Virus record (IMG/VR): IMGVR_UViG_3300008267_000033
Span: 82,213-146,212 of that record
Length of the DNA stretch: 64,000 nt
Strand: one strand, 5' to 3'
Source: a virus
The notes beneath the pieces are model-generated. The model saw only the letters and a list, made by a program, of their open reading frames with translations, did no database searches and was not told the DNA's origin. How positions within the stretch are numbered: position 1 is the first letter of the stretch; each line of letters begins with the position of its first letter. A program made the position numbers and the translations under genes. Below are positions 51,335 through 58,854 of this stretch, one piece after another.

Positions 51335-51575
51335 GATGCCCGAGAGAATCACGTTGACAGGTTAGGGGTTGAGATGAGCATAGATAGACCTCGGGCCTCC
51401 TTGGCATACTCGTTTAAGACAAGCTCGCGTCCTGAGAAATGAGCCTGTCCAATTCTAGTTGTCAACGAAGAGACTTTCCGAGAGCCTCTTTCGAACACCA
51501 GCGCCTGCTTGGACAAACATCGTTTGGTGTCACGGGTACTTGTTTTGTTCAATTGGACAAGATACCAATCAGCAG
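51335..51575. ncRNA. Candidate structured RNA with nested helices
   Basis: In a 395-base gap, complementary pairs are GCCCGAG (51339) with CTCGGGC (51390 region), GACAaGCTC (51418 region) with GAGCcTGTC (51441 region), GTCCAATT (51448) with AATTGGAC (51555 region), and inside the last pair AAGAG with CTCTT and ACACCA with TGGTGT. The last set is nested like a multibranch RNA. A minus-strand ORF of 112 codons at 51349-51687 also spans it, but has no motif. Type unknown; no tRNA, tmRNA or RNase P signature was found. Confidence 0.45.
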
Positions 51576-51692
51576 TAGAAGATCCTATTAGATTGCAATT
51601 TGTTTTTCTACCACCACTTGTACTTAGTTTTTTTGACTCTAGTACTGTCAAAAAACTGTCAAAATGGTGTGTTTTTGTCATTAACATAGCAG

Positions 51693-52022
51693 TTAACTCT
51701 GTTGATCAATCAAGTGTCGCTTGTCAGTGATTGTAGCCCAATGATCTGAGTCAGGCTGCGCCGGCTGCCGTTTTGAGATCACTGGCCAAAGTTTAGCCAA
51801 GCGTTGATTGATTTCAATAAATTCTCGTTGATTTTCTGGCACATCTTCCTCAGTAAAGATTGCATTTACCGGACATTCAGGGATACACACAGCACAGTCA
51901 ATACATTCGTCAGGATCAATCACAAGAAAGTTTGGGCCCATATGGAAACAATCTACTGGACAAACATCAACACAATCTGTATAACGACATTTTACGCAGG
52001 CTTCGCCTACCACATGAGTCAT
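51693..52022 (-). CDS. fdxA: 7Fe ferredoxin (FdxA type)
   Basis: 109 residues. Nine Cys: C9, C12, C17, C21, C25 and C40, C43, C46, C50, the arrangement for one 3Fe-4S and one 4Fe-4S cluster (extra C12). Length equals host FdxA (107). A low-potential electron carrier; it could serve the radical SAM enzymes or other redox enzymes in the window. Overlaps nadE by 4 bases. Confidence 0.9.
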   Translation of the reverse strand: MTHVVGEACVKCRYTDCVDVCPVDCFHMGPNFLVIDPDECIDCAVCIPECPVNAIFTEEDVPENQREFIEINQRLAKLWPVISKRQPAQPDSDHWATITDKRHLIDQQS

Positions 52023-52801
52023 GTAATTTTCTGGTTAATTTTGCATACCGGGATAGGTTCCATCTTGTGCAGATTTCTTGCACGTATTTTGCGATACTGT
52101 TTGACCAGCTTGGCCTCGGCAGCAGTAGCATACCGACCAATTTCTTCATGGGTGTCTTGTAACATGGCCTGTTCCAATTCAGGATAAGTCATGCCTAGCT
52201 GATCTTCATCGTTACGTCCGTCTGCCCAGAGTCCATCTGTGGGTGGTGCATTGATGATGTCCTGTAATAGACCCAGTTCCTGGCCTATTGCCCACACTTC
52301 AGTTTTCATACAGTCACCAATGGGTGAAATATCCACGCCACCATCACCGTATTTGGTAAAGAATCCCACACCAAAATCTTCTACCCGGTTGCCTGTGCCT
52401 ACCACAATGCCACCATGACTCTGTGCAATTTGATACAGTGTCATCATGCGTAGTCGGGCTCTGCTGTTGGCAAATGCCAGCTCCGAATCTCCAAACGGTG
52501 TGAGCTTTTTTTCAAATGCTGTGAACACTGCGGTCAAGTCCATGCTCATGTGTGTGACGTTGTCGGGGTGGTGTTCCAGCAGCCAGGTGGCCTGTGCTGA
52601 ACTTAGATTGTTCAGTCTTGGATTCTGGCGAATGGGCATTTGAACCACAATGGTTTTTAGGCCAGTTTGCGCACACAAGGCACTCACAACGGAACTATCA
52701 ATTCCGCCTGAAATACCCACTACCAATGAATCCACTCGAGCCTTGCGGGCATAGTCTCGAATCCATTTGCTAATGTGTCTGATACGTTGTCGAGGTGTCA
52801 T
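52019..52801 (-). CDS. nadE: NAD synthetase, ammonia-dependent
   Basis: 260 residues, normal length. S-G-G-I-D-S-S at residues 31-37 is the PP-loop; [10 protein letters not shown] and K-T-E-V-W-A are the deamido-NAD-binding parts; D-G-L-W at about 196 and D-E-D-Q-L-G-M are typical. Converts nicotinate adenine dinucleotide to NAD with ATP and ammonia; the glutaminase domain is absent. Supports NAD pools during infection. Its upstream neighbour overlaps by 4 bases. Confidence 0.88.
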   Translation of the reverse strand: MTPRQRIRHISKWIRDYARKARVDSLVVGISGGIDSSVVSALCAQTGLKTIVVQMPIRQNPRLNNLSSAQATWLLEHHPDNVTHMSMDLTAVFTAFEKKLTPFGDSELAFANSRARLRMMTLYQIAQSHGGIVVGTGNRVEDFGVGFFTKYGDGGVDISPIGDCMKTEVWAIGQELGLLQDIINAPPTDGLWADGRNDEDQLGMTYPELEQAMLQDTHEEIGRYATAAEAKLVKQYRKIRARNLHKMEPIPVCKINQKIT

Positions 52802-53313
52802 AGTTGTTTAGGTTGTACTTTTTTCAGTGCCGCCCACATCTTGGCTTTTTCTTTACACTGTTTTTCCAAGGCTCGGTAGCGTTCACCAAGTTCTTGCAGT
52901 TCATCCCAGTCTTTTTCCAGTTCAGGATTTGGTGTAAGAATGTTGAGTCGTTCTTCTACCGCCTCCATCCAGGCCACCATGCTTTTGCCATTGATCTTGA
53001 TATCAGCATCTTCGCCCTTGATTTCTATTGTGCCACTTTGGCTGACCACCATTGCAGGGTTTGAACCGGTAGCAATCCAAGGACTTGTGGTATTGGTTGT
53101 GTAGGTGTACCCGGTTCCGCCATTAGCGGGGACAAGCACTGTGTTTACTCCAGAAACGTTTGGACCAAACGTGACTGGACTGCTGTAGCTGCCAAACGGG
53201 TCGGCGACATAACTTGAATCAGACCAAGTAATGGTATCTGTGCCGATACTGCTGGTTAGATGATTGAGCTCATCAATGGTCAAACCGGCCAAAGGTTCAG
53301 TTGTGATTGTCAT
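52798..53313 (-). CDS. Phage protein with ADIKINGKS segment and C-terminal coiled coil
   Basis: 171 residues. Thr/Ser/Gly-rich N-terminal half (beta), then S-G-T-I-E-I-K-G-E-D-A-D-I-K-I-N-G-K-S and a Glu/Lys-rich coiled coil (E-K-D-W-D-E-L-Q-E-L-G-E-R-Y). The segment is widespread in large phages; function unknown, probably a virion protein. It overlaps nadE by 4 bases downstream and the 61-aa gene by 17 bases upstream. Confidence 0.55.
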   Translation of the reverse strand: MTITTEPLAGLTIDELNHLTSSIGTDTITWSDSSYVADPFGSYSSPVTFGPNVSGVNTVLVPANGGTGYTYTTNTTSPWIATGSNPAMVVSQSGTIEIKGEDADIKINGKSMVAWMEAVEERLNILTPNPELEKDWDELQELGERYRALEKQCKEKAKMWAALKKVQPKQL

Positions 53314-53482
53314 GGTCTATAAGGAATTTTGGCACTGCGGATTTTTGTTGCGCCTGCCAATAATTCAGGGCTCGACGCAGTTTGTCATCCAACAGTTTCT
53401 GCCGCAGGTCGGCAGTGAGATGCAAGGGCCACGAGTGTAGTTCCTGCATCTCAGGCTGTGTGTTACTTGGCTGCTGTTGCAA
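53297..53482 (-). CDS. Small Gln-rich protein
   Basis: 61 residues, basic with Q-Q-Q-P-S-N-T-Q-P-E and a helix (L-R-Q-K-L-L-D-D-K-L-R-R-A-L-N-Y-W). Overlaps the histone-like gene end by 20 bases. No family recognised; translation is plausible but unproven. Confidence 0.4.
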   Translation of the reverse strand: MQQQPSNTQPEMQELHSWPLHLTADLRQKLLDDKLRRALNYWQAQQKSAVPKFLIDHDNHN

Positions 53483-53654
53483 GTGCTTCTTTCTCTGCTG
53501 TGATTTCTTTACGGCGCTCTTTGATGCCTTTGCTCATTTCTTGCAAGGCTTTTCTAGCACGGGCAGCCGCGGCTTTAACCCCTTTGGCTGTGAATTTTTC
53601 ATTTTCCGCAATGTATTGTTCGTAAGCGGTGACGATTTGTTCATGATTGGTCAT
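53463..53654 (-). CDS. Histone H1-like (Hc1-type) nucleoid protein
   Basis: 63 residues from the ATG at 53654 with AAGGAG. The sequence N-E-K-F-T-A-K-G-V-K-A-A-A-A-R-A-R-K-A-L and I-K-E-R-R-K-E-I is helical, Ala/Lys/Arg-rich and resembles chlamydial Hc1 N-domain proteins, which several large phages encode. It likely binds DNA. A perfect TTGACA-N17-TATAAT promoter precedes it, so it is expressed early and strongly. Confidence 0.55.
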   Translation of the reverse strand: MTNHEQIVTAYEQYIAENEKFTAKGVKAAAARARKALQEMSKGIKERRKEITAEKEALATAAK

Positions 53655-53679
53655 ATAGACTCCTTTGTTATGAATAGTA

Positions 53680-53708
53680 ATTATACATGCATTGTGACAG
53701 CATGTCAA
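53680..53708 (-). promoter_or_regulatory. Sigma70-type promoter of the Hc1-like gene
   Basis: Minus-strand TTGACA (53703-53708), 17-base spacer, TATAAT (53680-53685). Confidence 0.8.
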
Positions 53709-53736
53709 GAAAAACACAGGAATTTGGCACTGCTGC

Positions 53737-53985
53737 CTAGTCCACGTAGATGTGTCTACGGTTCCAGGTATCCCACACAGTGATGGCTGTCCACTCATGT
53801 GTCCAGGTCACAAGAAATCGATCAAATGCCTGTTGGTGGTGAAGCATCATTCGATTGCCTGACACAGTGGCATGATCAATTTGATGTCGGCGTATCCAGG
53901 TCTTGAACATGGGTTCTGCTTGAGTGTTGTTGCGCAACATCACAATGTACAGTGGTTCAACTGCACGGTACGTGGGAATGGACAT
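53737..53985 (-). CDS. Small phage protein, unknown
   Basis: 82 residues with a compact alpha/beta pattern (Y-I-V-M-L-R-N-N-T-Q-A-E-P-M, W-T-A-I-T-V-W-D-T-W). One His pair (L-H-H-Q). No family recognised. The ATG overlaps the stop of the preceding gene by 1 base. Confidence 0.45.
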   Translation of the reverse strand: MSIPTYRAVEPLYIVMLRNNTQAEPMFKTWIRRHQIDHATVSGNRMMLHHQQAFDRFLVTWTHEWTAITVWDTWNRRHIYVD

Positions 53986-54245
53986 TAATGAATTGTGGTT
54001 CCTTGAGGAATTTGAACTGATGTAAGTTCGTTCATATTTAAGGCTACGGCCATCTTCACAAAATTTTCATCCAGTTCAATTCTCTCGTCATCATGCAGTC
54101 TGGCATGTTCTTCATCCACACCCAACAGCCTCATGATGGCACCCACGTGCGCTTCGGTGCGACCGTTTAGGTATAACACAGTCATAATTTGAAACATCAC
54201 TGACTTGGCATACTCGTAAATGGGATCATCTTCAAATTCGTGCAT
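53985..54245 (-). CDS. Small helical phage protein
   Basis: 86 residues from ATG 54245 (M-H-E-F-E-D-D-P-I-Y). An upstream in-frame start at 54341 would place a strong rho-independent terminator (54271-54299) inside the coding region, so the later ATG is preferred. Segments K-S-V-M-F-Q-I-M-T-V and M-K-M-A-V-A-L-N-M-like helices follow. Function unknown. Confidence 0.5.
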   Translation of the reverse strand: MHEFEDDPIYEYAKSVMFQIMTVLYLNGRTEAHVGAIMRLLGVDEEHARLHDDERIELDENFVKMAVALNMNELTSVQIPQGTTIH

Positions 54246-54270
54246 ACAGTAATTATCTCTTTTGAGCAGC

Positions 54271-54299
54271 CAATAAAAAACGCGGTCAATGACCGCGTT
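54271..54299 (-). terminator. Rho-independent terminator
   Basis: Stem AACGCGGTC (54279-54287) with GACCGCGTT (54291-54299), loop of 3, then on the minus strand a T-rich tail (TTTTTTATT). It ends the 119-aa gene's unit. Confidence 0.8.
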
Positions 54300-54315
54300 G
54301 TAGGAGCCTGGAGTA

Positions 54316-54675
54316 TTAGGCGTTGGCACTTTCAACTGCATCTGATTTCACAGTTGCAGGAGCAGTCTTAGACTTAGCCTTGGCACCCTTTGCAGACACC
54401 TTGACTTCGCCTTTCTTGGCTACCTTGCTCTTCTCAGCCAGTTTATTGGCCACTGCATAGCCTTCATCACCTGTGGTGATGCCCTGTGCCTGCAGATATT
54501 GCAGGGCTTCCAACTTGGTCATTGCCTGGGGCAGTTCAACCAAGTTGATGTTGTTGCAACCTGACTTGTTCAGGATCTTGATACGAGCCACAAGATCGTT
54601 TGCAAAGCGCACCTTGACGGTGCCATCTGCGTTGGTTGCGGTGCCTGCTACGGTAAAAGTTTTGTCATTTGACAT
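54316..54675 (-). CDS. Small basic phage protein, strongly expressed early
   Basis: 119 residues. N-terminal F-T-V-A-G-T-A-T-N-A-D-G, then a helix I-L-N-K-S-G, L-V-E-L-P-Q-A-M-T-K-L-E-A-L and a Lys/Ala-rich tail (A-K-G-A-K-A-K-S-K-T). The family is common in large phages; likely DNA- or RNA-binding. It is a single-gene unit with a strong promoter (54740-54768) and its own terminator, so probably abundant. Confidence 0.6.
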   Translation of the reverse strand: MSNDKTFTVAGTATNADGTVKVRFANDLVARIKILNKSGCNNINLVELPQAMTKLEALQYLQAQGITTGDEGYAVANKLAEKSKVAKKGEVKVSAKGAKAKSKTAPATVKSDAVESANA

Positions 54676-54739
54676 GGTGTTGCCTTTCTGAGTTGCCTAA
54701 AGTTAAGTTACGAAACATGCTGTGCTTCAGCATATCCAA

Positions 54740-54768
54740 ATTATACGACAAAACGGTATTGGTGTCAA
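54740..54768 (-). promoter_or_regulatory. Sigma70-type promoter
   Basis: Minus-strand TTGACA (54763-54768), 17-base spacer, TATAAT (54740-54745), 65 bases before the start. Confidence 0.8.
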
Positions 54769-54805
54769 CCATTTTTTTGCACAATCTAGATTGGGTTTGC
54801 CCGAA

Positions 54806-54934
54806 TTACTGGGCCAATTCTTTGCTTTGTTCTTGGATGGTTTGGACGCCTCGGTCAGCAATTCGAGCAATGCCCGAAAAGCCCACTGACGCAACAATCA
54901 AACCCAGTACAAAACCAATTAAAATTTTACTCAT
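54806..54934 (-). CDS. Small single-span membrane protein (42 aa)
   Basis: 42 residues, M-S-K-I-L-I-G-F-V-L-G-L-I-V-A-S-V-G-F-S-G, then a charged helix (R-I-A-D-R-G-V-Q-T-I-Q-E-Q). One N-terminal span. A common short phage protein of unknown function. AAGGAA precedes it. Note the next promoter begins right after its stop. Confidence 0.6.
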   Translation of the reverse strand: MSKILIGFVLGLIVASVGFSGIARIADRGVQTIQEQSKELAQ

Positions 54935-54943
54935 GATATTTCC

Positions 54944-55711
54944 TTATAAAACGCTTACACGATTGAGTTGAGTCTGTCCGTCTTTGTGAGCTTTGACGGT
55001 ACCACGGACAGTGATGTGTACGCCAGCATCAAATGGTTCGCGGATGGAAAAGAACACTGTTTCATTGTTGGTTGTGATGCCAGTTGCGTAATAAGTGTTC
55101 CACTTTTGGCTGAAAACACAACGAACAATTTCCATGTTGACTGTGACTTTGTCACCCACAGCACCTATGAGACCAGCAGTTTGGTTCAGTTTGTCCTGTT
55201 CTGCAATACGTGTTAAGGCACGTTGGTGACTGTTAGGCAAACATGCCACAGTGGCCAATTCCAGTCGGTGACTTTGCGGAAAGAATCTATCGGTCACAGC
55301 CGTAATTTTCATCACACTACGGTCAAAGTCTGTGAGCTTGTTTTGCAGTGCGCGGAATGTCATGTCATTAGAAATGAACTTCAAGCACTCTGCACCTGTG
55401 ACACGATCTTCGTCTGTGATCATGAAAGGATTTTCCAAGGCTTCCATCATAATGTTGCGATTGCTTTTGCGGCTGAGTGCCATAGCAGTTGCTGTCTCTG
55501 AGGGCCATTCCCAATGATCTTCTTTGATGTACACACCGTTTATGCGTTGTGCATGGCATGCCGCGCCCCACACATCACTGATACTGTAGCCACGATGCCC
55601 ACCACCGGCAGTAGTACGTGGTTGCCATTTGCGTTGCACAGGACCCTCGTCGTCCATGTGGCCCAGGCGTTGCACTTCGCGGGCTGTCATATTGGTTACG
55701 TCTACAAACAT
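54944..55711 (-). CDS. Conserved phage protein of unknown function
   Basis: 255 residues from ATG 55711 (M-F-V-D-V-T-N-M-T-A-R-E-V), a choice that reduces overlap with the upstream gene. Contains G-G-G-H-R-G-Y-S-I-S-D-V-W and a long alpha/beta middle. I recall similar proteins from marine T4-like phages; no role is known. C-terminal S-I-R-E-P-F-D-A-G-V-H is an OB-like segment. Confidence 0.5.
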   Translation of the reverse strand: MFVDVTNMTAREVQRLGHMDDEGPVQRKWQPRTTAGGGHRGYSISDVWGAACHAQRINGVYIKEDHWEWPSETATAMALSRKSNRNIMMEALENPFMITDEDRVTGAECLKFISNDMTFRALQNKLTDFDRSVMKITAVTDRFFPQSHRLELATVACLPNSHQRALTRIAEQDKLNQTAGLIGAVGDKVTVNMEIVRCVFSQKWNTYYATGITTNNETVFFSIREPFDAGVHITVRGTVKAHKDGQTQLNRVSVL

Positions 55712-55712
55712 A

Positions 55713-55901
55713 TCAGTCTTTCCGGCTGAAGCTGCCACGGAACATGCCGCCTACCAACATCACAGCCGCCCATGTTTGTATGGTGTAGGGAATGGCCAAC
55801 GCAGGAAACAAGGTATTCAAGGACCATATGCTCAACAGCGGGCCAACAATGATTATAATCACTATCAGTACCAGCCACAAATATTCGTTGTGTATTTTCA
55901 T
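55713..55901 (-). CDS. Small two-span membrane protein
   Basis: 62 residues. Three consecutive ATGs lie at 55901, 55904 and 55907; spacing from AGGAG favours 55901. Two spans (W-L-V-L-I-V-I-I-I-I-V-G-P-L-L and W-A-A-V-M-L-V-G-G-M-F). Function unknown. Confidence 0.5.
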   Translation of the reverse strand: MKIHNEYLWLVLIVIIIIVGPLLSIWSLNTLFPALAIPYTIQTWAAVMLVGGMFRGSFSRKD

Positions 55902-55911
55902 CATCATCTCC

Positions 55912-56136
55912 TTAGATGTAAAAAGGGCCATCAGCACCAATTGCGTCATACACCATCTCACGCACCATGGTGTCCAGGGCTTCAGCATAATCCGAAACCA
56001 TTGCCAACTGTGACAACAGTTTGTAAGTCTGTGTCCAAGTAAGTTGTTTTGCCTTGGCGTGTTCCACAATAGCGGCAACTTCTTTATTGCCAGCATCTGT
56101 AAACATGCCGTAATTGATCTCTTGTGTGCTTTGCAT
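55912..56136 (-). CDS. Small helical phage protein
   Basis: 74 residues from ATG 56136 (three ATGs in a row; AAGGAA is upstream). A short helical protein (K-Q-L-T-W-T-Q-T-Y-K-L-L-S-Q, L-D-T-M-V-R-E-M-V). It is the first gene of a unit under the promoter at 56167-56195. Confidence 0.5.
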   Translation of the reverse strand: MQSTQEINYGMFTDAGNKEVAAIVEHAKAKQLTWTQTYKLLSQLAMVSDYAEALDTMVREMVYDAIGADGPFYI

Positions 56137-56166
56137 CATCATTTCCTTTTTGCTTTGTATGTCCGT

Positions 56167-56195
56167 ATTATAGCATTTGAGCAATTATTGGTCAA
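56167..56195 (-). promoter_or_regulatory. Sigma70-type promoter, TTGACC variant
   Basis: Minus-strand TTGACC (56190-56195), 17-base spacer, TATAAT (56167-56172). Confidence 0.75.
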
Positions 56196-56658
56196 CCGTT
56201 TCAGATTCCAGTGCTTGGCTCAACAACACCAGGCGCTTGTAGAACGGGTTGTCTTCGTTCATGCTGCCAAAGTACCATTCACCATTTTCCATGATGTAGT
56301 AATACTCACCGCCACAGCCGTCCACACGTTCCAGGAACTCCGCAAAGGTATGATCCACTTTGTGCTCGGTGCCTTTCTCGCCACGATCACGGCCGTAAAA
56401 TGTACACCAGTTTTCAGTCAGTGTTTTGAATGCTTCACGCTCTTCAGCAGGCAAGTCAAACGAGCTGAACGCATGCTTCTCACCAATTGTGGCTCGCAGG
56501 CTGCTCAAGTCGCCCAGTGCTACCAGCTGATTGGCTCGGGCACTGTCGTAGCTTTCTTGCAGGATGCGTCCATTAAAGTGCAAGTAACCGTCCCAATGGC
56601 AGTAAATGCTTTTGACTTTGTTACCGTGCATGACACCAATTCGACTGCGTGTTCCCAT
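56185..56658 (-). CDS. Common phage protein with CHWDGY motif
   Basis: 157 residues from ATG 56658 (AAGGAG 6 bases upstream; an earlier TTG is less likely). Y-C-H-W-D-G-Y-L-H-F-N-G-R-I-L is a signature of a widespread phage protein of unknown role. Gly-rich loop D-G-C-G-G-E-Y-Y-Y and an acidic end. No catalytic motif assigned. Confidence 0.6.
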   Translation of the reverse strand: MGTRSRIGVMHGNKVKSIYCHWDGYLHFNGRILQESYDSARANQLVALGDLSSLRATIGEKHAFSSFDLPAEEREAFKTLTENWCTFYGRDRGEKGTEHKVDHTFAEFLERVDGCGGEYYYIMENGEWYFGSMNEDNPFYKRLVLLSQALESETVDQ

Positions 56659-56688
56659 GTCCAACTCCTTTTGTTACAATATGTTCAT

Positions 56689-56717
56689 ATTATAGCATTT
56701 CGGCTATTTCTGGTCAA
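56689..56717 (-). promoter_or_regulatory. Sigma70-type promoter, TTGACC variant
   Basis: Minus-strand TTGACC (56712-56717), 17-base spacer, TATAAT (56689-56694), just before the gene starting at 56658. Confidence 0.75.
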
Positions 56718-56719
56718 CC

Positions 56720-56750
56720 AAAAAGTACTACTGCAAGAGTAGTACTTTTT
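56720..56750 (-). terminator. Strong intrinsic terminator (13-bp stem)
   Basis: AAAAAGTACTACT (56720-56732) and its exact complement AGTAGTACTTTTT (56738-56750), loop GCAAG. The T-tract ends the gene finishing at 56752. The stem's A/T ends allow bidirectional use. Confidence 0.8.
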
Positions 56751-56751
56751 G

Positions 56752-57021
56752 TTACTCACCAAACTCATACATGAACTGAGCCATTGTGGGGTCCAGTCGG
56801 ACCAAATCTTGTGCGGCACCAGTTAGTGCGCGATATCTAGCACGAACTTGAGTCATGGGCAGTTCGCCATCGCAACTCAAATTTTCAGGGCTGAGCTTGG
56901 AGTCAATCATTTCTGCCACACGACGTCGACCTGCCACTGTGGCAACTTCGTAGGCAGTGTGGTTGTTGAATATGCTGGCCCATGCGTTCTCTTGTTTGAT
57001 CAGTGCGTTGAGTGCTTTCAT
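56752..57021 (-). CDS. Small helical phage protein
   Basis: 89 residues, helical (L-N-A-L-I-K-Q-E-N-A-W-A-S-I-F, V-A-G-R-R-R-V-A-E-M-I). Two-sided: TTGACC promoter upstream (57052-57080) and terminator directly after the stop. An early single-gene unit; function unknown. Confidence 0.5.
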   Translation of the reverse strand: MKALNALIKQENAWASIFNNHTAYEVATVAGRRRVAEMIDSKLSPENLSCDGELPMTQVRARYRALTGAAQDLVRLDPTMAQFMYEFGE

Positions 57022-57051
57022 TCCTGGCTCCTTTTGTTACAATATGTCCAT

Positions 57052-57080
57052 ATTATAGCATTTTGGGCATTATTGGTCAA
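57052..57080 (-). promoter_or_regulatory. Sigma70-type promoter, TTGACC variant
   Basis: Minus-strand TTGACC (57075-57080), 17-base spacer, TATAAT (57052-57057). Confidence 0.75.
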
Positions 57081-57097
57081 CCAGTACAAAAGTACTA

Positions 57098-58456
57098 CTA
57101 GAGTATTACCGGGCAAACAGGCATGGGAAATTGCTTTTGTATGGACTGCGCCACTTGCAGTATCAATGCATCGCCATGTTGTGGACCAATAATCATTACC
57201 GCTAGAGGTAAGCCTTGAGTATCTAGTCCAACAGGCACTGTGACGCTGGGTAGCCCAGCAACTGCACACAAGGTAGACCAGGGAGTAAAATTTATACTAA
57301 TGGTGCCAGGTATGACATTACATGATACATTGGATGCAGAAGTGATTGTGGCCGGAACTACAATCACATTAAATTCATGCATGTGTTGATTGACCGTCAC
57401 GGCAAATTTGGTACGTTGGACCAACCAATGATAAAGATTGGGTTCTCTATGTGCCTGTATGGCATTTTTTTGAGTGTGTTTTTCTGTAACTGATTGTTGT
57501 TTCTGTGTCAAGGTTTGCCATTGATTCAATTGAATTGGCTGAGAAATATTGTTAAAAATTTCCACAGCCAACTGCAAATCAAATTGTTGCAGTGTGTCGA
57601 CCGGCTGAGTCTGCCAAAGATCTTTAATTTTGTCAAACACCGACTGAAGTTCTGTGTAAACTGTTGTGTCTAGTCCAACACGTGGCAAGCGGCATTGCAA
57701 GTCAAAGTCTGCGTTGATTTTTGTGCTGGGCGCATGAAACCAATCTCGTGCATCAGTTGTGCCGATAATGTTGATTGTGGTAATTAAATCTGGCACTGAT
57801 CTTGCAAACACGCCCACAGAGCCAAGATTCAGCGCATCTCGAGGGCTATGTGCTATTTTACCTGTACTGGGTTTGTATCCAAGCACCCCACAAAATGCGC
57901 CTGGCACCGTGATACTACCGCCCATGTCTGTGCCAATTGTTACAGGCACTAACCCACTGGCCACGGCCACTGCTGAACCACCTGAACTGCCGCCCGGTGA
58001 ACACTTGATATTCCAGGGGTTTGCAGTTACTCCATAAATCTGAGATATTGTGCTTTTTGTGCCCCAGGAAAATTCGGGCATGGTAGTTTTGCCCACAAAT
58101 ACTGCACCGGCTTCACGCAACCGTGCCACTGCTGGTGCATCTTCCAGCCAAGGTTGATTGGGATCAACTGCTAGACTGGCATGCCGCGTGGGCCAACCTT
58201 GAGTGAGTATTGAGTCTTTCACAGCCACTGGCACTCCGTCCAATGCACTCAACGGTTGACCTTGGCGCCATCGTTGAGCACTGGCCTGGGCCTGCGCCAA
58301 GGTGGTCTCAGGATCTGTGAAACAGAATGCATTGAGCACAGGATTTACACGTTCGATCTTGGCCAGTACCTGTTCAGCCACAGTCACAGGACTGGCTGAT
58401 CCTGTACAATAAAGATCGGCCAGTTCTGTAGCAGAACACAAGGTATAATCAGTCAT
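57098..58456 (-). CDS. Amidase signature family enzyme
   Basis: 452 residues, near GatA length (about 480). Catalytic Ser-cis-Ser-Lys: V-A-V-K-D-S-I gives the Lys, and G-G-S-S-G-G-S-A with T-D-M-G-G-S-I gives the Ser pair. C-terminal G-L-P-S-V-T-V-P is the usual end. Hydrolyses amides, maybe nicotinamide-like or short amide substrates; GatA needs GatB/C partners, not found. No signal peptide. Uncommon in phages. Confidence 0.85.
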   Translation of the reverse strand: MTDYTLCSATELADLYCTGSASPVTVAEQVLAKIERVNPVLNAFCFTDPETTLAQAQASAQRWRQGQPLSALDGVPVAVKDSILTQGWPTRHASLAVDPNQPWLEDAPAVARLREAGAVFVGKTTMPEFSWGTKSTISQIYGVTANPWNIKCSPGGSSGGSAVAVASGLVPVTIGTDMGGSITVPGAFCGVLGYKPSTGKIAHSPRDALNLGSVGVFARSVPDLITTINIIGTTDARDWFHAPSTKINADFDLQCRLPRVGLDTTVYTELQSVFDKIKDLWQTQPVDTLQQFDLQLAVEIFNNISQPIQLNQWQTLTQKQQSVTEKHTQKNAIQAHREPNLYHWLVQRTKFAVTVNQHMHEFNVIVVPATITSASNVSCNVIPGTISINFTPWSTLCAVAGLPSVTVPVGLDTQGLPLAVMIIGPQHGDALILQVAQSIQKQFPMPVCPVIL

Positions 58457-58491
58457 CCAATATTTTTTGAGTTATTTTCAGTATCTTTAAC

Positions 58492-58854
58492 TCAGATTTT
58501 TACAATGTCAGCAAATGTATTTTCAACTTCCCATGCCACCCAATTTTGTATGTTTTCAAAAGGGATAGTTTCATCTACCCATTCATACACATAATCATTG
58601 TGTCCAGCAAAAAGATAATCTCTAAATGCTGTCTTGAGACGATGCTCTAGCTCACGTATTTGTCGCTCTGGGCCTTGCCAGGTACTGGCCCATTTTATTG
58701 GGTGCCCGACATGGCCTTCGTATCCATTTTGTCTTGAGTCAAGATTGGTAGTAATTCCAAAGCAGGTTCTGGTTATAATGAAATCAGTATCATCATCTAC
58801 AAAGCGATGACGCCAAAGATAGAAATGATGTGACTCAGAGGGATTTATATTCAT
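58492..58854 (-). CDS. Unknown phage protein
   Basis: 120 residues from ATG 58854, in an overlap with the upstream gene's end. Alpha/beta, with H-H-F-Y-L-W-R-H-R-F, W-A-S-T-W-Q-G-P and D-Y-V-Y-E-W-V-D-E-T. No family recognised. Possibly coupled to the ParB-like gene. Confidence 0.45.
   Translation of the reverse strand: MNINPSESHHFYLWRHRFVDDDTDFIITRTCFGITTNLDSRQNGYEGHVGHPIKWASTWQGPERQIRELEHRLKTAFRDYLFAGHNDYVYEWVDETIPFENIQNWVAWEVENTFADIVKI

Noticed and set aside
51335-51575. tmRNA or group I intron
   Set aside because: No tag-peptide frame, no tRNA-like ends, no intron P7 core; the flanks are intact genes rather than split ones.
51349-51687. 112-codon minus-strand ORF as a gene
   Set aside because: Not dismissed completely, but composition is unremarkable, no domain is seen, and the region holds nested complementary helices, so a structured RNA is preferred.
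52019-52801. ExsB/QueC or other PP-loop enzyme instead of NadE
   Set aside because: The SGGIDSS loop is followed by NadE-specific [10 protein letters not shown] and KTEVW segments and normal NadE length.
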